Shown piece after piece: positions 23,340-34,879 of a DNA stretch of 64,000 nt (position 1 is the first letter of the stretch; each line of letters begins with the position of its first letter). The stretch lies in the NCBI GenBank assembly GCA_022432975.1, contig CM039509.1, positions 14,051,860-14,115,859 of the forward strand, written 5' to 3'. A model generated the notes under the pieces. The model was not told the origin of the DNA and searched no databases. It saw nothing but the letters and a program-made list of their open reading frames with translations. The stretch comes from Begonia masoniana. Lineage: Eukaryota > Streptophyta > Magnoliopsida > Cucurbitales > Begoniaceae. The position numbers were made by a program, and so were the translations under genes.

Positions 23340-24693
23340 CCATCCCAGATCTACAACTTATTGTGGCATAATGCCTAAATAACCAATCCATTCCTAATAT
23401 CACCTCGTATCCTTTCATGTCAATTACAATCAGTTCTACATATAGTCTCTTACTTCCTAAGGACACAACATCACCTTTAACAATCTGTTCAGAATGTAGG
23501 GACTTCCCTGATGGTAACATAACATCATATGGCCTTTCGGCTGGTAAAAGTTCTAAGTTGTGTTGGCATACAAATGAAGTTGATATAAACGAGTGTGTGG
23601 CTCCCGTATCTATAAGTGTGTAAGCAGCAAAACCACAGATCATAATGGTACCTGTTATGACTGTATGCTGCACGGCTTCCTCATCCTCCATCATTGCATA
23701 GACTCTAGGTGCTACCCTTGCACGGTTCTGATCTGGCGGCATGGGGCAGTCTCTGACTATATGTCCAACCTTGTCACATCTGAAACAACGGCCAGAACGC
23801 AACTTGCATTCGCCGGAGTGGTTCTTCTGACAGGTGGGGCATAAGGGTGCTAGTGGCCTCTTTCCTTTTCCTTGGTCATCATTCTGGTTGAGGGGTCTCT
23901 TTATTCCTTGTTGCTGTTGCTGTGGTCCCCTGTTCTGTTGCGGCTGCCAACCTTTGTTGTGACGTGGTGGCGGCTGAGTGTCCTTTGTGAGTTTTCTTGG
24001 CTGCTCACGCTGTGCATATGCTGTCATTTCTGCTTCTTCCAGCTCCAAGGCCTTAGCCGTCACTTCACCATAGGGTACATTGTGTATTCCAGCAGTTTTT
24101 ACTTTCACATACAGACTCGGCTTCAGCCCTTGAACAAATCGATAAATCTTGTCCTCGTCATCCTCAATCATACGGGGAGCAAACCGTGATAAAACATCAA
24201 ATTTGCATATGTAATCCGTCACAGAGCCAGTTTGTCGCAGATTCATGAACTCCTTCTTCTTGTTGGCCCGAACAGTCCTATTGAAGTACTTGTCAAAGAA
24301 AGCAGTCTTGAACATCTCCCAGGTCATAGCATCGGCATTAGCGGTGTTCTGGATCGAGTCCCACAAATGCCTTGCACTTAACTCCAAATGAAAGACAGCA
24401 TATGTGACCTTATCCCCTTCATCAACCTTTGCATACTTAAACATGTCTTCTATCTTTCGAATCCACTCCTTAGCATAAATAGGATCTGAAACATGTCCAT
24501 TAAACACCGGGGGTCGAAGCCGGTGGAAACGCTCACCCCCATGATCATGAGTTGCATTAGTACTGGAGTTGCCTTGTTCCTCTCTAGCAGTCATCAGTCG
24601 TTCTATCTGGTGAGATTGGCGCATGACCAACTCTGTCAACTGAGCAATAGCATTGCTATCCTCATTGGTCTGTCTCTGCTGACCTCTAACCAT
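23314..24693 (-). CDS. Gag-protease of element B
   Basis: I choose the ATG at 24693 (MVRGQQRQ), as it matches the MVRR starts of D and E and lies ten bases after the leader acceptor tgtctag; an in-frame ATG at 24756 adds 21 residues but lies inside the putative intron. Counted from 24756: Gag core about 90-245 ([26 protein letters not shown]), a proline/glutamine-rich linker, [12 protein letters not shown] then a CCHC knuckle C324-C327-H332-C337, and an aspartic protease with active site DTGA at 383-386 and ILGMDWL near 453. It ends in TAA at 23314, where RT would be expected to continue in the next frame; a single-base indel near 23340 is the simplest explanation. Confidence 0.9.
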   Translation of the reverse strand: MVRGQQRQTNEDSNAIAQLTELVMRQSHQIERLMTAREEQGNSSTNATHDHGGERFHRLRPPVFNGHVSDPIYAKEWIRKIEDMFKYAKVDEGDKVTYAVFHLELSARHLWDSIQNTANADAMTWEMFKTAFFDKYFNRTVRANKKKEFMNLRQTGSVTDYICKFDVLSRFAPRMIEDDEDKIYRFVQGLKPSLYVKVKTAGIHNVPYGEVTAKALELEEAEMTAYAQREQPRKLTKDTQPPPRHNKGWQPQQNRGPQQQQQGIKRPLNQNDDQGKGKRPLAPLCPTCQKNHSGECKLRSGRCFRCDKVGHIVRDCPMPPDQNRARVAPRVYAMMEDEEAVQHTVITGTIMICGFAAYTLIDTGATHSFISTSFVCQHNLELLPAERPYDVMLPSGKSLHSEQIVKGDVVSLGSKRLYVELIVIDMKGYEVILGMDWLFRHYATISCRSGMVDFRIPKW

Positions 24694-24703
24694 TTTGAGA
24701 TTC

Positions 24704-24766
24704 CTAGACAAATCATTACAGATATATCTTAACTTAATGACATATACTGAAATCATAAATACTTAC
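24704..24766 (-). other. Intron-like leader upstream of gag in element B
   Basis: Minus strand: aact|gtaagtattt .. tttgtctag|gaatctcaaaATG, 63 bp. See the matching 65 bp in element D (14967-15031). Confidence 0.45.
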
Positions 24767-24834
24767 AGTTGTTGGAGTGTGCTCATGTGACAGTCAGTGC
24801 TGGAAGGCAGTCTACAGAATCGGTTTTAGAACCC

Positions 24835-24850
24835 GGTTTTGCTTTGATAC
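24835..24850 (-). other. Primer-binding site of element B
   Basis: Minus strand reads attatggtatcaaagc right after the 5' LTR (ends at 24857), an initiator-Met PBS with one change (caaagc for cagagc). Confidence 0.75.
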
Positions 24851-25445
24851 CATAATTGTAACGACCCGGGGAAGATCGCCACGAAATTCTTGACTTTACA
24901 TAAAACTTTAACTCATATTTGAACTCTTTTCTCCTTCTCTTTTTTTTTCTTTAATAACAGTATACCTAACAGGCTTAAAGACTTCAACTTAATGGATGGA
25001 AAGTTAGTCCCTCGTACATGCTTCCAATCGACGTACAAGTTGCATGGGTCTACATGCATCAACCGATAGACATTGCGTCTTCCGGATGGCACGTGCACTC
25101 CACATGACTCATTTAAACACCTATCGGCAGATGCGAATACTCGCATCGACCGACGATCACGTGCATCTCGTGTGACCAATTAAAATATCTACCGATAGAC
25201 ATGTGAAATTCACGTGTTCATCTAAGACATCTTCCGATAGCTTACAAGCTCTATATCATCCGATGGACAAACACTAAAGGACAAATTAACACTTACATCA
25301 TCCGGTGAGGAAATATACTTCATCTTCCGGTGAAATAGGGAAACATCATCCGATGGACATGTGCTCCCCACGTGCATAATTAAAACATGACCCGGTCACT
25401 AAACGACAAGAAAACCCTCACATCGTCCGATGGCTAAACGCTCTA

Positions 25446-25632
25446 CATCTGCCGATCGCTAGACGACAAAATAGCACTTTCATCATCCGATGGCTTAAAC
25501 ACTACATCTGCCGATCGCTAGACGACAAAATAACACTTCCATCATCCGATGGCTTAAACACTACATCAGCCGATCGCTAGACGAGAAAATAACACTTTCA
25601 TCATCAGATGGCTTAAACACTACATCTGCCGA
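25446..25632. repeat. 59-bp minisatellite in B 5' LTR, about 3 copies
   Basis: Starts at 25446, 25505, 25564 with the final partial unit at about 25624. Unexpanded counterpart of 16455-17069. Confidence 0.9.
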
Positions 25633-26024
25633 TGACGTCAGCCGGATGAATGCCTCATCCAGCTTCTATCTTACGGCAGTAAAACACTATAATCATCAAA
25701 CAACCTTTTCCAACAGAAAATACTACAACTCACCCAAATCTTAACCTGGAAATTATAAACCCTAATGAGTAAAAAACCATATCCCATACAAGATACACAT
25801 AGCGGAAAGCTTAAGCAAAACAGACTATTCAATAATCCTTAAAATCGTTAACAGACTCTGAAGTCAAACCATTCAAAATCCGAATCTCATTGGTATAAGA
25901 AAACTCTATTCTACTTAGTCATCTGTTTATCATAAACTTCTCTGACTTACTAAGGGTATAACCAGGGAACTTGATCGCCTATCCAGCTTCCACTGTCACA
26001 CTGAGCATCCTCCAGCAACCAAGC

Positions 26025-27333
26025 TTAGACATCTTCATTGACCTTGAGTTCCTCACCTGAAAACTCGTCACCTACATCATAAGGTTTAAACTATAAGCCT
26101 AATGCTTAGTAAGGAATGCAACACTACATGGATGCATAAATGCATAATTGGGAAAATCACATACTCATAAGTCTTTTCTTGTTCATGTCTCTGCTCGTAA
26201 TCATCATTCATAGTCATGGATCATACTCATCATTCATAATCATTGATCATATTCATCATTCATAGTCATTGATCATATTCATCATTCATAATCATTGATC
26301 ATATTCATCATTCATAGTCTTTGTTCATATTCTTTGTTTAGGTTGTGTGGATCAAGAGAGGATTTGTGCCGGTAAATGGGGTTCGACAGTGAGTTTGATC
26401 TTGTTCCCTACTGTGGGTCGTATTCATGTGTCCTTCTTTGGACTATGACATACGCCGAACCGCCCCCAACCCTCACTTAATCCACGTTGCATAAATCTTA
26501 TACATATACACATATACATACATATCTTGTTCATGGAAAACATGCGTTAAAACATTTTCTTATGCTTGAGAAACATTCATGATGCATGAACATGAGAGCT
26601 TTCAACTCATCAAACTATGACAAGGATCATACCAGAGCAGACAACTTCACATTCACTAACAGGTCATCACATGGTATAACTCGCAACATACATATATCCT
26701 TCAAGTGCAAACAAGCTCATAATCATAAGGTAAACATTAGACATCTCAACCTAGTACTCCCACGATGTAGGGCTCTATTAGCCAGAAATCTTAATACATT
26801 CACTTACTTGGTCTCCTTTGCACTTGAGCTCCTTTCTCTTCAAACTTCTTCACCTAAACATTTACATTGCAGTAGTTAAAACAAAAATCTTAATAGTTCT
26901 AATCTCGAGTTATCCTAAGATCTAATAGCTAAGAGTCCTTCCCGAGTTCTTAGTTTAATACTCAATGTAACCCAAAATCCCAAAATCAAAACAGACGGAT
27001 TCGATAATGATAACTCAGGGTTGGTTGTTTTAAATGTCCAGAATCGATTCGGAATGACGTTACCAATCTCGGGTTTTCAAAATGTTCTTATCAATACTCG
27101 GCCATTGAAGAATCCAAAACTTCAATACAGAGCTGAAAACAGAGCTAATAAACTAACAGATAGCCACACTGTCTAATGCATACCTCAGGCACAGAGTAGT
27201 CGAGTGGTGGCGGAGTAAACCGGCCGTCGAGGAGAGTTTGCTGATAGCAGAGAGTAAGGACTTGCGAGAGAAGAAATCGCCGGAAAGGGTGGTGTCGGCT
27301 ACAGTGGTTTAAATGAGGTTTAAATCCTTTCAT
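26025..27333 (-). CDS. Putative three-exon LTR-resident gene in B 5' LTR (80 aa)
   Basis: No family recognised. Blocks on the minus strand: 27333-27184 (ATG, 50 codons, ends CCTGAG|GTATGC), 26853-26808 (46 bp, after atgtttag, donor ccaa|GTAAGT) and 26071-26025 (47 bp, after ttatgatgtag, to TAA). 150+46+47 = 243 bp, a single open frame of 80 codons and stop. The product would be basic at the N terminus (HCSRHHPFRRFL), with an acidic end (GEELKVNEDV). The other LTR has a GG at the middle donor (ccag|gtaagt), the canonical form, but has lost the ATG. The whole unit lies inside the LTR, so it would be present in both LTRs and in solo LTRs. Splicing and translation are inferred only. Confidence 0.4.
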
Positions 27334-27511
27334 TTTTCTTTAAATACTGGCATCAATCCTCCATTGTTACAACTTTGCCACTCAACCTAGTTTAGATCCA
27401 CATGTAATTAATTAAGCTTGGCATAAATCCTAAACTACGAAGATTAAATATTTATGACCGTTAATACAGTTAAGAAAATCACCTGGCCGTTGACTCGGGT
27501 GTTACAGAATG

Positions 27512-30169
27512 TTCTAGATTGTCAAGGTGTCGTTAGTACGTACAAGTAGATAAGAAAATATAGCAGGAATTTAAATAACCTAGATCCACGAGAAGTTGAG
27601 AGCACCTAGGCAAAGGTGGCACTCAAAAGTTTAGTTTAAGTAGATTGTTGAAGGGGTATGCAATGCGTCGACTTCTTTTGTAAAGGGATGATGGTTATAC
27701 AAAAAGGTAATGCTCAAATTACGAGTTTGGCCGATCCCCAAGAGATAAGTATAGTCTTAGAAGACTAGTCGATAACGAACGACTGCCTAATTTGTGAAAA
27801 GATTTCGACCGACTTACTATAAGTGGGAGACGTAGTAAAGTTAAGAGTAATTAATGAGTAGTAGACACTTCGTGCATTGGGAAGTGTTTAGTGGAGGTTA
27901 TGAAGCAAAGGCCTAAGAACTACGAAGAACTTAGGAACACAAACGTAATAATTACTGAGAGAAAAGTTTAGCACTCTAAATCAGATGTCATGTTTCGAAG
28001 TTTAAGGTAACTAGTATGACCATAGAAGGGATAAGGATTTAACTAGAGTCAGGTTATGGTTAATACGGTTTGAGTTGAGAGCCGCAAAAATGTAAGGCTT
28101 ACCTCCGAGATGGAAGTAAGAACATTGGTGTACGAGGGAAATAGAAGAGTAAGATTTGGGGGTTAGAGGAGATTGGAATCGAGGGCGTAAACTTATCTGC
28201 AACAAGTTTGCAAACAAAAAAACTGTTGGATGAGTCATTGTACAGGAGCCAAGTGGAATAATTAGAACCCGACTAGAAGGAACAAAAGGATATAGACCAT
28301 TGGGCAACTTGAGAGAAGTCCATGTACGACATTTGAGGTAAGTGCAGGGGATTGTTAGATTCAATGAGGAGTTAAGATTAGAAGTTAACTCAGTGGTTAG
28401 TGCCGTACGAATTGTGAAATTCGCAAATTAAGAGGTTTGACTCATATTTGACAAGTCGAGACCAATGGATGCATAAATGACTTAAGGTTAGAAGGAATAG
28501 TTTAGAGCAAATCCATGGCGAGACTTAGGGACTTGATTGTGCTCGAAGTTAATGGAGATTTAAGTTAGACGAATGAGCATATTGTAGATAGTATAAACGT
28601 TTCAGTTAGGACGTAACGAAGGAACTCCTTAATGTGACTTAGAATGAGATGTGAGATTTATAGGATCTAATTTACAAGTGATCATTGGTCTTAAGATAGT
28701 AGCAACTTAAGCTCTCAGTTAAACCTGTTGAGGCCTTGAATGTATTTTCGGGGATATAGTTGGCGAAAAATAGCAATGGAAATAGTTAAGTTGTGAGAAC
28801 CGCATCGAAACTGGGATCGAGGTTGGTGAGTTACCCGAGGAAGAATGTGACGTAGGATATCATTGATGGGATACCTTGCAAAATATAGAGAATGAAATTC
28901 TAGTTGAAAAGCTCACATAGAAATAGTTATTAAGACCCGTGAAGTGTCCAAGGAAGAGTAAAATTTGGATACTATTGACGAAGAAGTTATACAGGAGTAT
29001 TATTAGAGAAATGTAGACTCAGATGGTTGTGGTAGTGACTAAGGTTAAGGCCAACGAACTTATACACGAGTTTAGTTTACAGCTCCGATATATATATGGA
29101 AATTGTTATACCCGATAGGTGGATAAGGTCGTAGTGTAGTTGAGATTTAGCATTGAAGTAAGTAATTTGAGAAGGCTTTGAGAGCTTGAAGTGGTTAGGT
29201 ACGTATTTGATACGCACAGGATTAAGAAAGTTAGGAACTAAATGAACTCAGTTCGAGAAGTCGGAGTTAAAATAAAGGGGAGTTTGGATGACAACCTGGG
29301 TGTTGTTAGGAATCCTTGAACGATAGTCAACCCAAATGACGTTAGAAAATTGAAGTTATTTTGAGGATTGAGGATACGAGATAATCTTTAGGGAGAAAAA
29401 CCCTAATCATGAGGCCATTTGATAAGTTGGAGAGTTTAACGTTTTGGATGATTAAATATAGACTAACGCGTGCTCGAGTTGTTAGGTGTCAAGTACACAG
29501 TTAGAGATCGTTGATTGAGGGCTTAGAAAATTTAGCAAGCTTTGATGCGTAAGCGAGGGCGTGTTTAAGCCAATTGAAAGTAAAGATTATGGTTAAGAGA
29601 TTAATGTGAGAATTGAGTTGATGTACATACCGACTGTGGATGGAGTCGATGAAATTATGTTAAGTTTGAGTTACAGCCCAAAAGTTGAAAGAAATTCTTG
29701 GCATTTAATCAAGCTGACGTTAGGGAACTTTAGCATAGCTCTGATCTAAAGGGACAGCTAAGGAAAGACGTCGATGAGAAAGAAATTTGAAAAAATTGAA
29801 TTACTAGGAGATCTAATCCGTGAGTGATTAAGTGAAAGACGAAGCTTACGCAAATATTAAGGTGACAAAGTATACCGTCGGATAAATTGATTAGAGATTT
29901 AGAAATTTGTTATACTCAATACCTGAGTAAGGACAAATATGATCCAATTGAGAATAGGGAATATAAAGAGAGACCGTAAATAGAGATAGAATCGAAACCT
30001 TTATTAAAAAAAAAAATTGAAAATTTTGGAGAGATGGAGGAAGGAAACTTAAAAAGAACGGAGCGATTGTGAATCAAGGTATAAGGCCGCACGAAATGAG
30101 ACGTTAATATCAAGGACTATAAGTTAAGTCAAATTTTGGGGACAAAATTTCAATTAAGGTGGGTAGAAT
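27512..30169 (+). other. Non-coding interior of element D (right part), with PPT
   Basis: Continues from 15859 across the B insertion (..tagggaatg|ttctagattgtc). No RT, RNase H or integrase is readable in any frame. It is homologous to element E around 61200-62500: both share the tagggaatgttctagattgtc junction, an aactagatccacg(a/g)gaag phrase, and a segment with aagtggaataattagaaccc. It ends with ttggggacaaaatttcaatt and the purine tract before the 3' LTR at 30170. A conserved but non-coding interior is typical of LARD-type elements. Confidence 0.8.
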
Positions 30170-31115
30170 GTTACACCCGGTTTTGATGGGATTTATATTT
30201 CAATATATATAATAGCATTTTTGTAGATCTGTCAAATTAAGTCCGTTTTACAAATAGAAAGCATTATTAGAATCCTAATGATTAATATGAATTTTAGGAG
30301 AAATATGATAAGTTTTGGAATCTTAACGCTAAATTTCGAGGTTTTATGTTTCTCGTAACACAAAGGGTATTTTAGTAAAAATAGTAACTATGATCCGATT
30401 TGTGAACGGATAGTTTCAATAAAGCCCTGACAATAAGTTGGAGTTATTGGTGAAATAAGGAAATTTGGAGAAAACGAATCGTTAGCTATTTAACGAAACA
30501 AATGACGAAACAAATAGAAAATCAAATGAAGGACAAAAAGGTAATTTGCCAAGTCAAATTATTAAAAACACATTTCTTCTCTCCCACCCTCATTTTCTCT
30601 ATTCTTCCACGAAGCTCCAGTGAGCTTTTCCCCTTCGGCGACTTCAAGCTCCTCCACGGCACTTCTCCACGGTTCTTCATCAACCGCTCCTCCGATCGTC
30701 AAGTTTCTTCACGTTTTCTCCTCCAATCCCAACCCTAGGTACGATTCAATGGTTTTTGGAAGGTTCACTTCGATTTCTAGAGTTTAAACGATTAGGGTTT
30801 GTTTAGGGTTTTTGTTAAAAACATGATTTAAAATTTGAAATCAATAGGTTTACTGTATTTGTAGGTACAATGGACGTATTGGGCGTTATTGGACGAAGTT
30901 AATTGGTTTATTGAGGAATGTTAGGGTTTCAAAAAAATTGGAGCTTTGGAAAACTCCATTAATGGAGGTTTTGAGGTGTCGAGCGTGAATTGCTCGATAA
31001 AATGCCCCAACGAGTTAAATTAGAGTTTTAAGAGATTTCTTTAGTTAAGAGTTTCGTTAGTTTGGATGTTTAATGGATTAAACTCGTTTTAACAACTGTT
31101 GTGAATTTACCTTAG

Positions 31116-31160
31116 GTGAACAACGTTCATGGACGGAGCTAGAAGTGCAACGGACACGAG
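31116..31160 (+). other. Putative 45-bp middle exon, D-type LTR
   Basis: Acceptor accttag and donor gtaagt flank exactly 45 bp. In phase with the last exon it reads EQRSWTEL.VQRTR with no stop after removing the bracketed residues of the D 5' copy. Equivalents of 45 bp: 37827-37871 (G), 42760-42804 (H), 46234-46278 (I). GAA/GAG and CTA/CTC/CTT vary silently among them. Confidence 0.45.
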
Positions 31161-31774
31161 GTAAGTTCTCGTGACTTACTTTGGCCGATTGATCTACACC
31201 GTCCATCGATGTCGTTTCGAGGAACCTTGGTGATTGGTTTGTTTAAATGCTTTTGCTGGGTAGTTAGGATTAGTTCTTTTATAGATTATGCTTTTTATTG
31301 TCTCGATGGTATATATGTTGTGTGTTTATGTTATGCACGTGTTCATGCATCATGGTTTTCAAATAAGCATAAAAAATGAATTTCTGCACTACGTTTTCAA
31401 GAAAAGTGATGTGGCCCGAAAGGGGGCTATCGACCTATTGTGAAGGTCATGAGGGGCTTGTCACAATACCACATCGTTTAAAGGGAAATAAACTAACAAA
31501 TGAACCTACGTAATCTGTTATCTGGTCATGCGAGGTGGGGTTTAGGCATGGCTGTTTACGGATGTAAGCATGTTTTTCCCCCCATTAGGTGGAGAGGGTT
31601 GTCCAACTGCGGGACGTGTCCTCTCCATCTAATAGGCTGAGACCTCAGTGACATTTTGTCTGTGACGTAATGATAAGAAAACGTTGCATGATTTCCGAAC
31701 CTCATATGCACAGCATGCATCTGCATTTACGAAATTTGCTGAGCCTTTAGCTCATAGATGTCTGTATGGTGTAG

Positions 31775-31821
31775 GTGATCTTGATACAGGTGAGGACGAG
31801 ATCCCGTCACCCGAGGAATGA
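31775..31821 (+). other. Putative last exon, D 3' LTR
   Basis: 47 bp after tatggtgtag, encoding GDLDTGEDEIPSPEE in the G|GT phase, stop TGA at 31819. Confidence 0.5.
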
Positions 31822-32436
31822 TCAGTTGAATAAAGATGGCCCGTGAGAGTGTGCTGGTACAGTCGGTGCGCTTTTGACCCGCAGGGATGTAAGTAAGTGT
31901 TTTTAGGGATTTTGATAGATAGAAGAATAGGAAAATTGTATAGTGGATCATTTTAGGATGTTCGGTTCTCGATAATTGATAAAAGATGTTTGATGTTTTG
32001 GTAAACTTGTTTTATAAAACATTTTACTAAGTTTTATTCGGATTTTTATAGTAATGTTTGGAGACGTTTTAGGTTAAGCATGGATATGCTGAAGTTTTAA
32101 AGCTATCCACACAGTTGGATATCGTAGAGTTTATCTCGAGTTAATTGGGTTTTAAGATACGATTTGAGTCGTTTATTTGGTGGTTGACGAAATGCGAAAT
32201 GAGTGAAGTCATGAATGGTTTTATGTGGAAATGTTTTAGTGTGTATACAGTGGTAAGAAAATTCTGCAGGGAAGAAGGAGGAAAGAAAGAAGAGAGAGGC
32301 AAACTCCCTGGAATTTTGGATTCCAGGGAGGTTACTGATCGATCGCCTGAGGAGGTGATCGATCGACAATTATGGTCGCCACTCTCTGGAAAATCCAAAG
32401 AGTGTGGCGATCGATCGCCCAAAGGTGGTGGCGAAC

Positions 32437-34728
32437 TGTAAAAGCCGCCAAATTTTTTTAGTTGTAAAATTTGGATAAAATTTTTCACATAATTTAGAGT
32501 GTAAATTTTGAGATTAATTTCACTAATTTCCGGTAGAAATGGAAATTATAAATGAAATAAAAGAAATAAATAAATAAAATAAAAGAATTAATAAAAATTT
32601 AAAGGATAAGGTTTCTAATAGAAACCTTATCCGTGGCTGTCTTACAGAACCAGAGAGAGAGAAGAGGTGAGAGAGAAGGAGAGAAACCGATCGAGGGAGA
32701 GAAATCGCCGACGTCCGATCCACCTCCGTTCGTCGAGATCTTGGTGTCAAAACGTTCGTCTCGAAGCGTAGATCAACGTTGGCGAAGGGAGTTTTCGAAG
32801 GTAGTCCCTCTTTCTCTCGATTTCTGCCTGAGAAGCTTCGGGTTTTAGGTTTTGTTAGATCTGTGATTTTGAGTCGATTCTTCGATGTTTTTGGTAGAAA
32901 TCGATTAGATTAGAGTCGAAGTACGTGTTGGAAGCAAATTTCGGCGAAAAACAAGTTAGAAATTTGATTTTTTTCGCCGCGGGCAGGTCGCCGGAGGGTC
33001 GCCAGGGCTTCGTTGGCGTTCGACGGTTGACGGTCGAGTCAACTCGACCTTGGGCTGAGTCAACTCGGGCGTTGGGCCGAGTTGACTTAGGCCTAGGGCC
33101 GAGTTGGGTCCGATTGGGTTTGGCCAAGCCCGATACTGATTCGTGCCAGGCTAGTCCCAGACCCATGGGCTTCTTGGGCCGAGTTTGACATGGGCCCATC
33201 GGGCCGTGTTTGACCCAGCCTATCAGGCCGGGTCAACCCAGCCAGTATTGGCCCGACCCGATTAAGTTTGACCCGATCCGACCCGGACCAAATTGAACTG
33301 AATCAGCCCGACCTGAACTAGTTTCGACCCAAACCGGTCCGGTCCGGTCAGTCTAAGTCAATGTTGACTTTGACTGTTGAATGTTGACTTTTGACCAAAA
33401 AGTCAACCCGAGCCGTTTTTGACCGTTTTCGCCCCAGTTCGCAATTTATATCATTTTTTACCCTAATTTGATTTTAACAGGGTTCCTTCCTAGTGTTTGA
33501 CTCTCAGATTCGGAAAGATTTTGTTTAGTTTGAAACCATTCTTGAGGAGCCACGGTTCATCGAGGATAGGAGGACTTGCCATAGAGATATGAGTTATTAT
33601 ACTTACTACGTATTACTTAGTCTTGCATGTATGTATACTTATGACTGATTCATACTGCTTACTGGACTTTAGATGCCATGTTTTATACATCTGTACGGAC
33701 GGGCTGTATTGAGATTTGTCATGAGATTTTCATGTTTGACATGCAGATGGGTTCGTATATGCATTAGACTTTATTCATGCATTGGTTTCTGTTGTGCCAT
33801 TTAGACTTGGATACTGGAAGTAACTGTCTGACACTTTTAGCTGGGCCCTTATTCTAAGAGTATCAGGAGGTTTTGCCCAGTTGTTGTGGTACTCCCCCAC
33901 GCTTGTTTGAGAAGGGTTCACCCCCTGCTAATAGGTGAAGGGTTCACCCCCTGTTAATCGGTGAAGGGACCCCCTGCGAATAGGTGAAGGGTTCACCCTC
34001 ACCCCCTGCGAGTAGGTGAAGGGTTCACCCCTTGCGAATAGGTGAAGAGTTCACCCCCTTCTAATAGGTGAAGGGTTCACCCTCTGCGAATAGGTGAATG
34101 GTTCACCCCCTGCTAATAGGTGAAGGGTTCATCCCCTGCGAATAGGTGAGGGTTCCCCCTACTAATAGGTGAAGGGTTCACCCCCTGCGAATGGGTGGAA
34201 TGTGCAGTCCACCTTACGAAGGGCGAGAGTGACTCTGAGCTATGCAAGTCCTATTAGTTGATCTGGCCACGTCGTCGTTAGCACCATCAATCTTTCTAAA
34301 TGGGAAATGAGAAGATAGCTAATAATACTGAAACTGGCACGCATGTTTTGATATTGGTATGTGTACCATCTTTTATTGAGTTTGTCACTCACTCAACGAC
34401 CTTTTTTGTTATTCTTTTCAGGTAAGGGAAAGAAGGGTAATAAGTGAACCTGATCTGAGTCGGGATTTGCTTGAGTTGCATCTCTGTGTTTCCCTTTACT
34501 TTATACTCTTATGTAAGAACACATTTGAGATTGTACGTTACTTTGATATGTATTTATTTGCACTTCTGGTATTTTTACTATTGCTTGGACTCTCTTATAT
34601 TTGTTGCTTCGAGGAGGTCCTGGATTTGTGTTAAACTTCCGCACTCAGCCTTAGGTTAGACGGTAGACCTCCTTAAGGTTGATCGTTTAACCTGGCATTT
34701 CTATTAGGCCCTCTTCCGGGTCGTGACA
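32437..34728 (+). repeat. 5' LTR of element F (2292 bp)
   Basis: Contains a GAGA-rich leader, a gggccgagtt/gacccga-rich GC segment (33040-33330), a duplicated tgttgactttgactgttgaa phrase, the 26-bp array and a last-exon-like block after ttcttttcag at 34421. The middle block (33508-33586) has one extra A and an in-frame TAG compared with the 3' LTR, and its donor reads atatgag instead of gtatgag: decayed here. Confidence 0.9.
33911..34197. repeat. 26-bp minisatellite, 11 copies, in F 5' LTR
   Basis: Degenerate unit gaagggttcaccccctgcga plus ataggt, 23-32 bp. The 3' LTR has three copies (39851-39927). Confidence 0.9.
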
Positions 34729-34736
34729 GAAATTTT

Positions 34737-34748
34737 TGGTATTAGAGC
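34737..34748 (+). other. PBS-like site of element F
   Basis: tggtattagagc eight bases after the 5' LTR end, an initiator-Met PBS with one change. Confidence 0.7.
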
Positions 34749-34792
34749 GCAAGGTTCAATGACCTCTTAGTGACAGATGTTTGAGAACTAGT

Positions 34793-34869
34793 GTGAGTAG
34801 TAGTAGTAGGATACATGGAAAGAATGGTTAATGAAAAAATGCTAAAGTAATGCAATCTCATGTTTTCAG
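34793..34869 (+). other. Intron-like leader upstream of F gag
   Basis: tagt|gtgagtag .. tgttttcag|aattgtcactATG; 77 bp ending ten bases before ATG. Same layout as D and B, weaker donor. Confidence 0.3.
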
Positions 34870-34879
34870 AATTGTCACT

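Larger units (their letters stand above)
15865..27506 (-). mobile_element. Element B: near-complete Ty3/Gypsy chromovirus (Tekay/Del-like), minus strand
   Basis: Bounded by the perfect target duplication GAATG (15860-15864, 27507-27511) inside element D's interior. 5' LTR 24857-27506 (2650 bp), 3' LTR 15865-20229 (4365 bp), interior 20230-24856. The 3' LTR is longer because of a Cassandra insertion (1276 bp plus TSD) and about 430 bp of extra minisatellite. It encodes Gag, protease, RT, RNase H, integrase and a C-terminal chromodomain, which places it among the chromoviruses; the double zinc knuckle and long LTRs suggest Tekay/Del. PBS, PPT and both LTRs are present and pol is one long open frame, so insertion is relatively young. 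One frame break separates Gag-protease from RT. Confidence 0.95.
24857..27506 (-). repeat. 5' LTR of element B
   Basis: 2650 bp, + strand tgtaacgacccgggg..gggtgttaca. Compared with the 3' LTR it lacks the Cassandra and has three 59-bp units, so it is the better copy for reading the ancestral LTR, including the putative spliced LTR gene. Confidence 0.95.
30170..32436 (+). repeat. 3' LTR of element D, left part
   Basis: Starts TGTTACACCCGG (5' LTR: TGTAACACCCGG). Interrupted at 32436/32437 by element F and resumed at 40471-40752. Intact gene-like signals: block ending ccctag|gtacg at 30738, 45-bp middle exon 31116-31160 (cttag|gtgaac .. cgag|gtaagt), last exon 31775-31821. It shows the empty site for the Cassandra insertion of the 5' LTR. 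Confidence 0.95.

Noticed and set aside
20359..24732. Plus-strand ORFs of 60-122 codons
   Set aside because: Antisense shadows of B's gag and pol.
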